A stretch of DNA of 64,000 nt from Monodelphis domestica (GCF_027887165.1 NC_077229.1:371473343-371537342); one strand, 5' to 3'. Positions 9,501 to 20,065 are shown, counted from the first letter of the stretch. Notes: a model not told the origin generated them from the letters alone. Translations and numbers: made by a program.

Positions 9501-10019
9501 CCCCAGAGTTCAGGCCAAGTTGAGAGGATGAACAAAGAACTTAAAACTATGATTGGAAAATTATGCACTGAGACCCATTTAAAATGGCCTGAAATTCTCC
9601 CTTTGGCCCTATTTTATCTTAGAAGCAGGCCTAGAGGAGACTTACATATTTCACCATTTGAGATGCTTTTTGGACATCCGCCTATACAGGCTAAGCCTTT
9701 CTCCCCGGCTTATACATCGTTATTAGGGGGAGATACTACTATTGCTTCCTATATACAGGAATTACAGCACAAACTGCGTGAGCTACATGAATCCGGAGCT
9801 GCAGTACAAGCTGGACCACTAGACTTCTCACTTCACGACCTGAACCCAGGAGACAACGTGTATATAAAGAACTTCCAGCGTACAGGAGCAACCCAGCCTT
9901 CCTGGGAAGGACCATTCCAAATATTGTTAACTACTCCAACATCTATAAAGGTTGGAGAAAAGGACTCTTGGATTCACTGTTCTCATGTAAAGAGAGCATC
10001 TTCTGTTGAGACTGATTGA
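6432..10019 (+). CDS. pol: ERV Pro-Pol polyprotein (protease, RT, RNase H, integrase)
   Basis: It is expressed most likely as Gag-Pro-Pol by suppression of the preceding TGA; 1,195 codons stay open. The first ATG or GTG is not used as a start, since a GTG at 6564 lies right at the protease. Numbering from 6432: protease DTGA at 55-58 with GRDLL near 120; RT with LPQG at 332-335 and YVDD at 364-367; RNase H acidic residues D670, E708, D729 and D796; integrase zinc site H871, H875, C905, C908, then catalytic D937, D995 and E1031, with exactly 35 residues between the last two; a C-terminal GPY/F-type module (WEGPF...WIH.SHVK). This order and the last module fit gammaretroviruses. No frameshift or stop was found, so the enzyme set may be functional. 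The frame ends at 10019 with no overlapping env. Confidence 0.96.
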   Translation, partial: WCPGGARAQESEDTTFDFPDPDVLLPVVPIHCPPHTNEPHVTLKVGNTYYDCLLDTGASWSVLKRKPDLQCYSIGSENVMGVSGITQRVKRLPPRMVSVGPLEVQHSFLLMPDSPLNLLGRDLLCKLRATITCSPDGSLSLEVPEESLKLLPVLLSENQDAKEPSIFEIPKDIPESLWATSSSDVGLLKSAVPVQIKTKSSPPPSIPQYPLSKEAIEGITPVINSLIEQGIIIPCKSEYNTPILPIKKPKKGPDGKHIYRFIQDLRAVNNHVIKRHSVVSNIHTIISSIPSTATYFTVVDLCSAFFSIPIHENSRHIFAFTWKGSQYTWCRLPQGYVESPSLFEQILSQDTDNITFKNSKLIKYVDDLLLASTDAKTCQEDSKHLLLELHKRGHKISKDKVQWCLPKVEYLGFILTAGARSISPKRIENIQKLSAPTTKKQLRAILGATGFCRQWIPCYGEITKPLIALTRDVVPEPLKLEPEHLSALSELKKAILSAPALGIPNYNKPFTLYVHERRGVASGVLTQTLGPSQRPIAYYSAQLDPVAAGAPPCLRGVAATALLVTKTVDLVLGCPLTIMCPHEIEALLVKHRTQAFSDQRITRYEITLLNSENITLKRCSTLNPATLLPDLPTSGEPLHNCETLVSMAEKPRDNLLDTPLENADLILFTDGSSFMRDGIRYTGAAVVSEFATEWSASLPSNISAQGAELIALKHACIIAKDKKATIYTDSRYAFGICHSVGMLWLQRGFLTSAGKSIANAEIINEVLSALKLPKALAVVHCSAHTGGCDPVSRGNDRADAAAKLAAIEGPGLILTLTTTDNLNLSLSYNEKEVEKWKQKFKAKQINGVWVSSEGKPLLPRSFYNQICQSIHKNGHFGTQGIVDSVKRVWIAPGITTIASKVCSSCPTCQAYNQHAFRGKAFGGRPLAYTPFEHLQIDFITMPKAGQYKFCLVIVDQLTRWPEAFPTARATAAFVAKVLLKEIIPRFGLPARIDSDRGSHFTDSVLNQIYSCLGITPKFHVPYHPQSSGQVERMNKELKTMIGKLCTETHLKWPEILPLALFYLRSRPRGDLHISPFEMLFGHPPIQAKPFSPAYTSLLGGDTTIASYIQELQHKLRELHESGAAVQAGPLDFSLHDLNPGDNVYIKNFQRTGATQPSWEGPFQILLTTPTSIKVGEKDSWIHCSHVKRASSVETD

Positions 10020-10373
10020 CTGTATCCTATACATGCATTGGAGATAACTATACATTGACAAGTGGAACTGTTTTATTCTGCTTTTGACACATTGAATTCC
10101 TAAATTTAATTTTTTTCCTTTTTTCCTTTTTTTCTCTTTTCCTTATTTTATTATTATTATTATTTTTACATTATTTTATTTTTTTACCTTTTTCTCATTT
10201 CTATGTACTTTAGGTACATATGATCAATATTAATTTTTATTCTACAATATTAGTTTAAATATATATACTTGTTGTTATTATTAATATGCACCCAAACAGC
10301 TTTAGACTATGGGAACCTGCCATTTATTGATAATTGTTGTGGGACTATGATTAATGTTTGTGTCTGATTCTAG

Positions 10374-10457
10374 ATATGAGATCAAACAAGGAGCACAGAT
10401 ATAACCTGGATAATGCCAAAAGAGCTCACAGGTCTAAAAATCAAAAGACCAATCCAG
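10374..10457 (+). CDS. candidate small ERV exon encoding a basic peptide
   Basis: An acceptor-like site (TTCTAG, 10368-10373) is followed at once by ATG (10376-10378). The frame runs 27 codons to a donor-like CAG|GTAGGA (cut after 10457). Eight of 27 residues are Lys or Arg against two acidic. If unspliced it ends at TAA 10487-10489 (37 codons). If spliced to 10717, the frame continues to a TAA at 10806-10808. Small basic first exons are typical of retroviral RNA-export or accessory proteins, but I see no true homology. Speculative. Confidence 0.3.
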
Positions 10458-10689
10458 GTAGGATTAATACATTTCTAAGCCAATACTAAGGACTTGAACC
10501 TAGTGTGAGACTCGGGGTTGCGACACTTGACAGACGTTAAGATGTAGGCCTTCCCTGTATCCACACTCTTCGTGAAAATACCTACAGACAAGTACCTAAG
10601 GTTGGCTACCATCCTGGCTCCATCCATCCCTGAGAACGAAGGTAAAAATCAGACGAGGGAATAACACTTCCCTAGATATAAAATAAAAA

Positions 10690-10819
10690 TCTGGTCCTCT
10701 TTTTTCTCTCCTATAGTATGGCAACTTCCTGTAGCCTGGGCTGCAAATGGGGAAGTAAAATTATGCTACATTCTGTCCTACAGACTTGTGGGATTAGAAA
10801 TTACTTAACTGGACCCTAA
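10690..10819 (+). other. candidate splice acceptor and downstream mini-exon
   Basis: A strong pyrimidine tract ends in CTATAG (10711-10716). An ATG follows at 10718-10720 and opens a 33-codon frame to TAA at 10817-10819. The other frame, entered from the exon ending at 10457, runs to 10808. Either the acceptor serves a small spliced message, or this is a remnant of the env acceptor. Confidence 0.35.
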
Positions 10820-11097
10820 TACAGAGGCCTGTGGGAAAAAAAAAAAATTTTTTTTATTCTTGCTTTCTCAAATTTTGTATACATAGATTTTTTGATTTTG
10901 ATACTGATTTTGAATTCTTTAATGTAAATATGCATATATAAAGGGTTATATTTTTTTCCCTTAATTTTTTCCCTTTTTCTTCTTTTGATTTTGATTTTAT
11001 TTTGATATTGTTTTGTTTTTCTTTTGAATTAACTCACACACCCCCACAACTAAAACTTGAATCCTCAGCTGGACTCAGTGTTTTTTCAACACGTTCT

Positions 11098-11111
11098 TCA
11101 GGGGGGATTGT
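11098..11111 (+). repeat. internal copy of the polypurine-tract/LTR junction motif
   Basis: TCAGGGGGGATTGT occurs here and again at 11510-11523, where it spans the polypurine tract and the first bases of the 3' LTR. The sequences around the two copies differ. Confidence 0.75.
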
Positions 11112-11511
11112 ATTTCATCAAATCCAAGATTTAAATTTTGTTCGAGAGAGAAATCTTCAGAGAAGCTTGCTAACTAACTGAATCCAGAGAATGAACTGTT
11201 TGCAGAAAGATATCTAAACCTTTTCACTACAGGAAGATCCAGAATGAACCTTGGGGTGTGGTTGATTGAACATTTTTTTGAATGTACACTCTTATGCCAA
11301 AGGGGACTGCCCCCTAATTGGCTTTTGTCAATGCGCCCAGCAAAACATTGGTTTGCTGTCTTTCTCTCTCCTCTATTTCCCCATATTTACAACTATTATA
11401 ATTGTCCTCTTAGTGGAAAAAATTTGTATACACTTATAGTTAGAAATTTTTGGGGTGCAGTATGCTTATGTTTAGTGATCAATTGGGGAGACTAGTCTCC
11501 CAATCATCATC

Positions 11512-11520
11512 AGGGGGGAT
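11512..11520 (+). promoter_or_regulatory. polypurine tract (plus-strand primer)
   Basis: AGGGGGGAT lies directly before the TGTGAA start of the 3' LTR, as required for plus-strand priming. It is short but has the six-G core seen in gammaretroviral tracts. Confidence 0.85.
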
Positions 11521-12103
11521 TGTGAATTTTAAAAGTCTCCATCTTGGTCTAGCACCCAAAAATTGTGCACACCCACCTACACGGGCATGCGCTAGTCAAT
11601 GACTAATCAGAAATAATTAACTGCCCACCTGGGCTGTCCTAAGCCAAGCTAGAGCCAACCATTGGATTTGTGAGACACAGGAAGTGAGGTAGGGAACAGC
11701 CTCTGGAATTCGCGGAACTTGCTGTGGAGAGAGCTAGGGGGAGTTGGTGTTAGGAGCTTGGAGAGAGAGGACGCCCGCAGACAGCTTTCCTTCAGATCGG
11801 TCACGTGAGTTAAGGACTGGTTCTTTCCACCTGGGCCTTTAGGCCTAAACTCCCTCTGCCTTGGTCAGAGGTTGAGTAGCCTCTTTCCCTTTTCTCTTCT
11901 CTCCTTCTCTCCCTATCCTTTTCCCTACTCCCAGTGTGATTAAACCTCCATAAACCTCATTCTGACTTGAGTGTTTCATTTTAGGAATTTCATAAGTAAA
12001 TTCCTTGGCGGCCATTGTTAATATTATATAAATCTTGTAGCCACATTTGTAACCATTACTATATTATAACCTTCTCCCAGAAGCCTTAAATTTCCCCATT
12101 ACA
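11521..12103 (+). repeat. 3' LTR of the ERV
   Basis: The same 583 bases as 3205-3787; reading both in full I found no mismatch. It supplies the ATTAAA polyadenylation signal at 11939-11944. AGGC (12104-12107) follows. Confidence 0.97.
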
Positions 12104-12107
12104 AGGC

Positions 12108-12170
12108 CCACCAATTAAATACCTGCCCAAGATGAAATAGGAAATGAAACAAGATTTTGGATTATCTCAC
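12108..12170 (+). mobile_element. MIR relic, right part (split by the ERV)
   Basis: This is the continuation of the MIR at 3120-3204. Removing the ERV and one AGGC restores a MIR-like reading. Confidence 0.55.
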
Positions 12171-14460
12171 TTATGAAAGTCTTGAAATATTCAAGTTAAT
12201 ATCCAGAGTGTATAATAAACTTACATTTTTAAACAGGGTAAGAGTTAGTAAAATTTGTGACTATAGATAAATTTGTCAAAAACGGTTTACTTATAAATGA
12301 TATATTTTTATATAAAGAAAAGTGGAATCTCTGCCTGAATTTTTAATATATTAATACTTTTTTACATGTGTAAAAATACAGATGGGGAAAAATAGAAAAA
12401 TAAATTAGGTAAGATGGCCTATGGCAAACAGAGCATTTTATCAAGCTGACTGACTTTAGTTGCCATAAAACTGTACCTCTGAGCTCATTCCCTTCTTATC
12501 TCCTTTCCTGTATTTCAAAATGTGCACTCTCATAAGCTTACAACTTCTAGGCTATAACCTACATGGGGCCCAAAGCCTTGAAATGCATTTTTATTTATAG
12601 TATTCTGACCCCACATAGTTCTAACACAGGCATTTTATTGCATTTACATAAGAACAGCCTTGTATGCCCAACATTTAGGAACAGAAAAAGCAATGTGTGA
12701 TCAGAGAATTCTAGAATCTTGGACCTGAAGAGTACCTGAATAAAGATTTCTTGCTATAGAATTCCCTACAAATGGTCTTCCAGTCTCCATTTTAAGGCCT
12801 ACAGTGATAGAAAACATAATAGGACCTAAAGTAATACTCTTTTCTCCAATTGTACTAGTATCTCTGAAACAAAATACCTTCCATGACCTACCTCCAATGT
12901 ATCTTTTCACTTTTATTTCCTATTATTTTTCACCTACATTTCATTAGAAATACAGATAATTCCCAAATATTATGCCTCATCCCGACCTCTTTGAACTTGT
13001 ATAAGTCAACCACTGTGCCCAAAATGTACAGTTTCTTTACCTCTTTCTCTTTCTTAGTCTTATCTTTCCTTCAAAGCTCTGCTCATGCGATCTCAAAACA
13101 CAATCTTATGTTCTAAATGTTTTAAGTTTTTGATATGGCAGATTGTGATCCATGGATAAATTGGACCATGGGTATTATAAAAAAAGGTCAGGAGGGTCTA
13201 GGATGGGGTCTTGTGTGATCATAGGCTACTTCTGTGGTCCGAGACAGGATTCTCAGATCTCTAGGCTGCAGAATTAGGAGGTTGGAAAAAATATGTTTTA
13301 TGTCTTTCAACTCCAGATCTATGATATTAAGTCATATAAAGTCTCTGATCCAGATTTTCCTTATCTACAAAATAAGGGATTGGACTTTATCACCTTTGGG
13401 GAGGTCTTCCAATTCTAGATCTATGACTCTTTGATCCTATGATATGTGGATGGTTGATAATAAAGGGGCAACACTCTGAAAAGTGGAGGAGAGTAGAAGA
13501 GATTCTCCTTGCAGGATTGTGCTGGTAAATGTTTGCTAACTGACTATGGAAAGAGATAGACAACACACAAAACACTTTTAAGGTTATTCTGCATAATTAA
13601 TATATTTCCATCATTTTATTATGTCACATCAATCAATAAAAATATATAACATCTTGATTTGTAGCAACTGTCAATTTATGAGATATAAATGCTTACAATG
13701 TAAACTGAACAATTGTCTCTTCTTGACATAAAGGTTCAGGGTACACTTCAGAATTCTTTATTTATTTGACTAATTTCTCCAAACTCTTGGAAATCTCATA
13801 ATTCAATATCTGTATTTTCTGATTACCTCCTCTCTAGTTATTATGCTTAGATGAATTAATACACCATTTATTTTGCACCATGTGCTAATGTGACATTCAA
13901 AGATTAGACATAAGAAGAAATTTTGTCCCATTCATGGAATAAGTGATGCTGAACATTACTTAATTATATCCCCAAATCATTGCTTGAAGCTTTGACTACA
14001 CCCACCCTGTACATTAACTTCCCAACCTCAATCTCCAATCTCCTGTCTCTATAAAATCAGTATCTAATAATCTGTATTCAACTTTGGATCTAAGAAAATC
14101 AATTCATTTCCCAAAATCATGATTTGTTAAATTGCCATCACTGATTCTCAACCAAATTCTCAACTCTTCCATTCATAAATCAGCATCATTTAAAAATGAA
14201 ATCATGAAATCATCTCTAGTCATTTAGAATGCTATAAAGCTGAAAGCAAAAGATAATGATGTTATCTAAAAAAAGATAAGTAAATCACAGACTTCAGTGG
14301 TAAAGCTTGACTTTTCCACCCCCAGCCTCTATTTTATATTTTATTATTATCACTTTTCCCACAGACATATTATTTTTCTCATAGTCTTTCTGAAGATGAC
14401 TATTATTAAGCATTCTAGAATCCAGAAACTAAAGATATCTATGTAGTAGGCAAGAAGGAA
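12171..14460. other. non-coding stretch with L2 and SINE relics
   Basis: No gene. An L2-like relic lies at about 12880-13110 ('ccttcaaagctctgctcatgc' wording). A SINE tail lies at about 13230-13440 ('aaataagggattggactttat', 'ccaattctagatctatgac'). The rest is unique AT-rich DNA. Confidence 0.5.
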
Positions 14461-14462
14461 GC

Positions 14463-14705
14463 CATTATTTAATACATATTAGACACTTTACTAAGTGCTT
14501 TACAAATATCTCATTTGATCCTCTCAATTATCCTATAAGTAGATGATGCTACTATCCCCATTTTAGATATGAGAAAATTGAAGCAGATAGAGGTAAAGCA
14601 AGTTGACCAGAGCCACACAGTTAGGAAGTATATGAGGCTGGATTTGAAATCAATTCTTCTTGTCTCAGGGTTCAGATCTCTAGCCATTGCACCATCCAGG
14701 TACCT
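14463..14705 (+). mobile_element. MIR / CORE-SINE
   Basis: Nearly full-length MIR wording is present: 'actaagtgctttacaaatat', 'atccccattttagatatgag', 'agccacacagttaggaagta' and a marsupial-type end 'gcaccatccaggtacc'. Confidence 0.75.
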
Positions 14706-16139
14706 TTGCTTCTACTAGAAGGAGGAGACCTAGAAGGGAAGGGATGGGAGAAGAAGAATACCATAACTCTATCTGGCTCATACTGTCACTTGTCATTGCT
14801 AGTGGAAGTATTGAAACATAAGTCTATCTATGCTGCAGAGATGACATCCCAACACCTGGCAAACTAGCTGGGGGCACATATCAGCAATCTTATCCTATCC
14901 GCTCTCTTCCATGTATTTCCTCAATGAGAAGTGGCTCCCCCAAATGAGAGCTAGCAAAATACCCCAAGTACTATGTGTGACTCTTTGAAAAAAGTGAAAG
15001 AATAACTTAAACAGACTACCTCTGAAACCTTTACAACAGGTATCCTCCCTCTTCCCAAATCTTCCACCTTTATCCAGTTTAGCATTACCATCTTTGTCCC
15101 TGGAAATGCAGAAAAAAGGCACAGGGGAAAATATGCAAACAGCATGTATCACAAGGCTGTCTCAGCAGAGTTTTATATAACTATTTCACTCCAGAAGGGG
15201 AATAAGTTCATCTATCTATTTGAACTCCCTGATGTTTTACATCTGGATTATACAGTTTATTCTGGGCTGAGCCTAACTCAGTCCTATCTTCTGGGAGTTT
15301 AAATGCAATCCTGGAACAAAATTTGACACTCATAACTCATTCAACAGTCAACAAAAGGAGATTTACTTAGCCATAACAAGAGAAAGGTATTATACAAGGA
15401 TGTGTATTGAAGACACCTTAGGTTGATTAAGTAGAGGAAGCTTTCTTTCCTGAATTGCATATCTTGGTCTAACCAAGCAAAAAAAAAATCATTTCCCTTA
15501 TGAATATTTTTGTACTTTGACCACCAAGAATATAAACAGTCTGAACCTTTATTTTCTTGAATCAATAAAATCTCAAAGATGATTTCAACACCATTTAAGG
15601 AAGAAAAATAAAACTTGTGTCACGTTCCTGGGGGCATAGAATTAAAGATGTACCTTTTAGCTGGTCTCAGCCTCCAGACATGGTATATATAAAGATTGCT
15701 GGAGAGATGCTCCTTTCTTTCGTTTTCACAACAGAGTCATTTACAGATATGGATCCTTCCTTTCTCCTCCCCAGTGAACATTCCTCTAAAACAAAAAAAT
15801 AAAATCTTTATATAAAACCAATAGAAACACCCATAAAGATGGGCAGCTGATGTAATAGTCTGTTCTCATGTGCTCCCAAATTCCCAATGAAAAGAGGAAA
15901 GTGTGTAATATTTCTCTTTCAAATGGCTAGAATGGTGCTGGATTTTGCTCAGAGACCAAGAGATCCCCAAGATCTTCATTAGCCATCAGTGCCATGGGTC
16001 ATGGACAGGCTTACCTAGTGAATTTAGGTATGTATGGCAAGAAATGAAGAAGATAACCATCAACTTTGTTGTAAGAAATCCAAGATGTGCTTCCACACTG
16101 GGTTTAGTCCTTTCTTCTATTTTTTTTTCTGTTTTACAA
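14706..16139. other. non-coding stretch, nothing recognised
   Basis: ORFs here are under 90 codons and lack domains. No repeat could be assigned with confidence. Confidence 0.45.
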
Positions 16140-16310
16140 TCAATAGTAAGTATTGGTTCCAAACCAGAAGAGTGCTAACGGCTAGGCAATTGGAGTTAAG
16201 TGATTTGTCTAGGGCACACTGCTAGGAAGTGTATGAGGCAGGATTTGAACCCAGAGTCTTCCATCTCTAAGCCTGGCTAACTACTCACTGAGCCAACCTA
16301 GATGCCCCAC
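16140..16310 (+). mobile_element. marsupial CORE-SINE
   Basis: It carries 'ggctaggcaattggagttaa', 'gctaggaagtgtatgaggca' and an end like 'ccactgagccacccagctgccc', degraded here. This is a typical marsupial SINE. Confidence 0.7.
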
Positions 16311-16689
16311 CCCAATCCTCTCTTCTTTATGGACCCGCATAGTGCCCGCAGCATGTGTCCAGAAATCGACTAAAGCAGATTGTGACTACATCTGAAATAG
16401 ACCACAACCTACGACAGCTGGCTCCAGAAGAGTGGCAAAGACAGCTCATAAACACTGGAGCTTCTACAAGCCTCATCTCTCTCTCTGAAACAGAGCATTG
16501 TGTCGGAGAAGGGAAGAGAAACTGGAAAGTTCTGAAGCAACTCCCTCACCTTGAGATCATCCTTACACATGGAGGGATCCTTTGGAAATGTAATTGACTA
16601 TGAAAGATACAAAACATACAATTGCTATATAGTTGCCTTATTTACCCTCTGTGCATGTCATAAGTACCATAAGAAAGGCTTTTTACCTG

Positions 16690-16870
16690 AGAGGCACTAT
16701 AGTGTAGCGGAGAGAGCATAGGCCTTGAAGTCAGGCACCCCTGGGTTCAAATCCTGCCTCAGATGCACCATAGCTGTGTGGCCTTAGGCAAGTCACTTGA
16801 CCTCTCATGGGCCTCATTTTGTATCTCCCTTTTTATGAAATAAGTTGCTGACCTAACAAAATGTCTCTGT
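16690..16870 (+). mobile_element. SINE (MIR/CORE type)
   Basis: Reads 'ttgaagtcaggcacccctgg', 'tcaaatcctgcctcagatgc' and 'gtgtggccttaggcaagtca', tRNA-related SINE wording on the plus strand. Confidence 0.7.
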
Positions 16871-18119
16871 AATTTGAATAAAGGATATAGAATAAACTAT
16901 TAAAACTTAAAGTATTATATAAATATCCTTTATTACAGAAGTACAACACGTGATTCATATAAAAAAGTAAAATTATATCTAAAATAAATAGAAAGACAAA
17001 TATGCCTTCTTTATTGGACTTAGTAACTGTGATATATTGTCATTTGTTGAAACCACATGCAAAATTATGAACCTAAAGCTTCTCTGGGTTGTAAAATGAC
17101 CTTTTCCTAAGTCTCTAGGGGTTGAGAATCATCACTTATAGCTCCCATATTGGACCTAAAAAGATTCAGAGAAGGAGGAAATTTAGATTTTCCAAACACT
17201 TAGATTCTAAAAATGGTCCAGGAAAAGGAGTAAGAGATAAGATCAGCATTAACATTCTCTGTATATCATATTTTAACTCCTTATATATTTTCATGTAGTG
17301 CCTAGGAGTATACTCCTCCACCACATTCCTGCCTTACATATTTTAAAGAAAGAAGGTCTGTAAGTTATTTCCAGGAATCAACACAAGGGAAAAAGGAAAG
17401 TGTGGTTACATCACAAATCCAGAAGGGGGTGATGATTCTGGTTAGATTTTGGACCTTGCTGCTGGGGAAAAGATGTATTCAGTCCTTGCAATGTGGAAGT
17501 GTTACCACGTGTAGCTATAGTAACATACTATAATATTACAGTTCAATAGTTATCAAATTATATGTGGAAACTAATGCTAGGTATATTTGTTCTTAGTAAA
17601 GCAGGTGAAATGTTCCTTTTTTTATTGAAATAACAAAAGAAAATAAAATATATTGGAAAATTTGGTGCGAGGGTGTCAACAAAAGATGAGCAAAACATTA
17701 ACGAGCATCCAAAAGGAGTCAATTGGGTAATGTGTTTCATTTTCTTTTTTCTCTAATAGTGCTTTGAAGGATAGGAGAGAGTATGGAGAAAATAGATAAT
17801 AGAGAGACCTATTTGTTAGGAATTATTAGGATAGTGCTCCCTATAGAAATCCCTAGGGGAAAGAAGGACTTATTGATTGATTAGTTAACATTTATCCACC
17901 TGACCATAGCATCCAGGTAGATACATGGATATTGTATAGCTAAGAAGGGATTAATGAAAGGATAAGGTGTCTGAAAATTATAAAGATAGAAAATAAGATA
18001 TGTGATTATGATGGAGAAGAAAAGAAATAGTAGGTAAAAAAACTATGATCAAAAAAGGAGGATTTTTGAGCTAGAGATCTCAGAAGGACAAAGGACAACA
18101 TGGTAGGTGTGAAGAGTAC
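16871..18119. other. non-coding stretch, nothing recognised
   Basis: AT-rich, with no ORF of note and no repeat that I can name. Confidence 0.4.
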
Positions 18120-18290
18120 TAGATTTGGAGTGAAAATTTGGGGTTTCAATGACCTGGGACTGTCAGTTAATCTCTTTAGGTCATTTTTACCACATGTATA
18201 AAAATTGGGGCATAAGAGGAGAGGGATTGGAATAAATAGTCTCTAATATTCCTTCTAGCTTCAAATCTATGTTTTTATGACTTTGTGAAA
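18120..18290 (+). mobile_element. SINE relic
   Basis: Contains 'atgacctgggactgtcagtt' and the tail 'ccttctagcttcaaatctat', a common ending of old marsupial SINEs. A further MIR-like scrap is at about 18590-18700. Confidence 0.5.
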
Positions 18291-18779
18291 TTTCCAGGTG
18301 ATGGTTCTGTGTGGTTTCTCTATTGGTTCAGTGACAATATGGCATGATGATGTATATTAACAGAATCAAAGTAAACTAGCACAGTGAATCTGAGGGATAA
18401 TCCCCATGAATATTAAAATTCCTGAGGATAATGGAAGGGCAATAAATAAAGAGAAAAAAGCCTCCATAAACTAACTATGAAAGTTGAAATGGGTCTTATT
18501 TTTATCTTAGTATTGACTAAGCTCAGTTCAGCAGATAAGAATTCTTATCACCTTTAGTCCAGTCAACACTATTTTCTTAGGTGCTGACACTGGCTGTATA
18601 ATTGTAAGCAAATTAATCTCTGAGTCTCTTTTTTTAACTGAAAAATTAGTATAATTAGATGTTTACTATCTGCCATGCAGAATTGTTCTGATGGAAACAC
18701 CTTGTGAATTTTAAAGCATTAGTTAAATATGATCTATTACAAGTGCTATGATATTTCAATTGTGTTGAAAAATCAAATT

Positions 18780-19010
18780 ATGTATTTTTTTATTTTTAAC
18801 ATTCATTAAATTTTTTTGACTTGCATATTTTCTTATTCCTTTCAGACCTTCCCATACCCATTGTGATGGCAAGTAATATTCTTTATAGATGTGGACTTGC
18901 AAAACATCTTAATATCAGTCATGTTGCCAAAAAAGAGCAAGAAATAGAAGAAAAATGTTTCAATATGCATTCAGAGTTCAGTTCTTTTTCTGGAGGCAGA
19001 CAGTAATTTT
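18780..19010 (+). mobile_element. interspersed repeat relic (L1 3'-region-like)
   Basis: The stretch 'gatggcaagtaatattcttt' through 'agtcatgttgccaaaaaaga' follows the pattern of a marsupial repeat found near L1 3' ends. The 61-codon ORF in it is incidental. The family is uncertain. Confidence 0.35.
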
Positions 19011-20060
19011 CATCACAAGTCCTTTGGCATTATACTAGATCATTGAATTGATCAGAGTGATCTGTAATTCTTAGTGGGAAGTCATAGTCTTCTGTGAATC
19101 ATATATGCATAATACAGATTGGCACATTCACAGAATACTTCTGACAGTGACTTCTTAAGAGACACTGGAGTGGCTGGGGAGTCTGATTGTGAAACGCTCT
19201 GGATGGTGTGTAATGGAAACTCCTTGGAGAGAGAGTGTATAATGCACTGGCATTCTTTTAACTGGTTTTGTCTGCCAAACTACATGGTGAAGAGGAAACT
19301 CTTTGGCCATGGAGGCCTTCAAAAGAATCTGAGTAGAACCTTGACCAGAAATTCTCTTTTCATAACTTCTTTACATTTGACTCCTGCGGTATCAATATTT
19401 CATGAGCGATAACACTGTAAAGGAAGAGCCCTGACTTGTGCCTTTTCTTTTTTGAGGCAAGTATGTAGCCACTTACAATGGATCAAACTCTTTTGCTTCT
19501 GTTTTTTTCTTTTTTTTTTCTTGTCTAAAGTGAAGAGATTGGAGAGAGCAATCCTGTGAGTTTTGAAAGACCAAAAGAATGTGATACCATGTGTGTGGGC
19601 TACTGGGTTACCTCATATTCATTCAGATTTTGTATCCAGCTGTGTCCAAAGGTACAAAAAGACTAAATTTAATTTTTTTCATTATTGCTTATGTTTCCAT
19701 TTCTATTGTTTTCTTACTAGGCAAAATGTTACTTTGGAAAGAGAACTGAATTTTGAAACTAAAGACCTTTACTACCAATATGGCCTTGAGGAGATATGTT
19801 AAGCCACACTGGATTGCCTGCTTAATAGAGAATGACTTCTAAGTAGAATGTAGAGATGTCTCCACAAAGAGAGAAAAGGAATCATTATGTCAAGGGTTGT
19901 GAGATTCCCCTCTTTGCCACGTGTTTATTGCAAGTAGAATAATATTGTACTTTAAGTTTTAACCTACAATCTCTCCTGCAGTCTTACATGTGAAAGAGTA
20001 GTAAGACCAGGACTGGATAAAAATTTTAATAGCAACTCTTCATGCTATATCTTCTCAGTA
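19011..20060. other. non-coding stretch
   Basis: A 97-codon ORF at 19119-19412 and a 79-codon ORF at 19563-19802 have no recognisable domain or conserved pattern. I do not call either a gene. Confidence 0.4.
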
Positions 20061-20065
20061 AGTCT

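Larger units (their letters stand above)
10020..11520 (+). other. ERV 3' region, no env
   Basis: These 1.5 kb sit where env should be, but no frame encodes a signal peptide, surface subunit, furin site or transmembrane subunit that I recognise. The region is rich in T runs and AT, with several polypyrimidine-AG acceptor-like sites. An 83-codon ORF at 11244-11495 has no recognised domain. It may be a remnant after env loss or a non-coding RNA-processing region. Two possible small exons and a second polypurine motif are listed separately. Confidence 0.7.
3205..12103 (+). mobile_element. full-length endogenous retrovirus, gammaretrovirus-like, env-less
   Basis: Seen: two direct 583-bp LTRs beginning TGTGAA and ending TTACA, with no mismatch found by eye. 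AGGC flanks both sides (3201-3204 and 12104-12107). A primer-binding-site candidate, a splice donor, gag, pro-pol and a polypurine tract lie in retroviral order. Known: 4-bp duplications, one CCHC finger, same-frame gag-pol with a stop codon and a GPY/F integrase end are typical of class I / gamma-type elements. Inferred: near-identical LTRs and two long open frames mean a recent insertion, possibly still unfixed in the population. No env is visible, so extracellular spread would need help from another provirus. It landed in a MIR. I cannot assign it to a named family. Confidence 0.97.

Noticed and set aside
11244..11495. 83-codon ORF as an env remnant
   Set aside because: It has no signal peptide, cleavage site, fusion peptide or cysteine motif of a retroviral envelope.
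19119..19412. 97-codon ORF
   Set aside because: No recognised domain, no repeat or splice evidence. Length is compatible with chance in this region.
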